Assembly (NCBI GenBank): GCA_021769025.1
Contig: JAETTS010000024.1
Coordinates: 1-14,084, forward strand
Length of the DNA: 14,084 nucleotides
DNA from: Enterocloster bolteae
GTDB taxonomy: Bacteria; Bacillota_A; Clostridia; Lachnospirales; Lachnospiraceae
Direction: 5' to 3'
In this document: in pieces, positions 14,012-14,084 of the stretch
Position numbering within the stretch: the stretch's first letter is position 1
Layout: every line of letters starts with the position of its first letter
The notes under the pieces: generated by a model
Database searches by the model: none
Seen by the model: the letters and a program-made list of their open reading frames with translations, nothing else
Told to the model about the DNA's origin: nothing
Program-made: the position numbers and the translations under genes

Positions 14012-14084
14012 TGCTATTATCCTGCTCAGAAAATTCCAGTTTATCGGTCTAATAAAACTCCAAAACAGGGCGGCGGGCAGTGGC

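Larger units (their letters stand above)
13136..14083 (+). repeat. 10-bp direct repeats flanking the nucleoside phosphorylase gene
   Basis: CGGGCAGTGG occurs at 13136-13145 in the leader and again at 14074-14083 at the end of the window. It brackets the gene as a possible cassette. Ten bases is short, so chance cannot be excluded. Confidence 0.3.

Overview
The window looks like a chromosomal stretch from a low-to-moderate GC Gram-positive anaerobe, probably a Lachnospiraceae-type Clostridium relative. The support is indirect: sigma-A style promoters, AGGAGG-type ribosome binding sites, a pth-mfd gene pair, a bioY gene behind a BirA-like operator, and a CdaR/PucR-type regulator. The species assignment is inference.

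Left part (1-6754). A thiolase-fold gene (cut by the window edge) reads leftward. It diverges from a rightward pair: a Sfp-type 4'-phosphopantetheinyl transferase and a PucR/CdaR-type regulator. The 150-base divergent gap holds a strong sigma-A promoter and a 14-bp perfect palindrome. Converging on the regulator is a leftward three-transporter operon: an oxalate/formate-antiporter-type MFS protein followed by two tandem paralogous MFS proteins. Acyl-CoA enzyme, regulator and carriers together suggest a locus for import and breakdown (or export) of an organic or aromatic acid. The substrate cannot be read from the sequence.

Middle part (6755-12061). A shared regulatory gap separates the transporter operon from bioY, the biotin-uptake S component. 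The bioY promoter is overlapped by a BirA-like inverted repeat. bioY ends inside the last codons of the convergent mfd gene. mfd (transcription-repair coupling factor) lies downstream of pth (peptidyl-tRNA hydrolase), with a 4-base ATGA overlap. The pair has a very good promoter and a leader of about 229 nt that can fold into two strong stems.

Right part (12062-14084). About 1 kb without a convincing gene is packed with repeats. It holds a 136-base element with perfect 25-bp inverted ends, a second diverged and oppositely oriented relative of that element, short direct repeats, and GC-richer sequence with a terminator-like hairpin. Then comes a strong extended -10 promoter driving an AT-richer nucleoside phosphorylase gene. 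This end looks like accessory or mobile DNA placed upstream of pth. No integrase, transposase, relaxase or clear attachment site lies inside the window, so its type remains open.

I see no tRNA, rRNA or CRISPR array.
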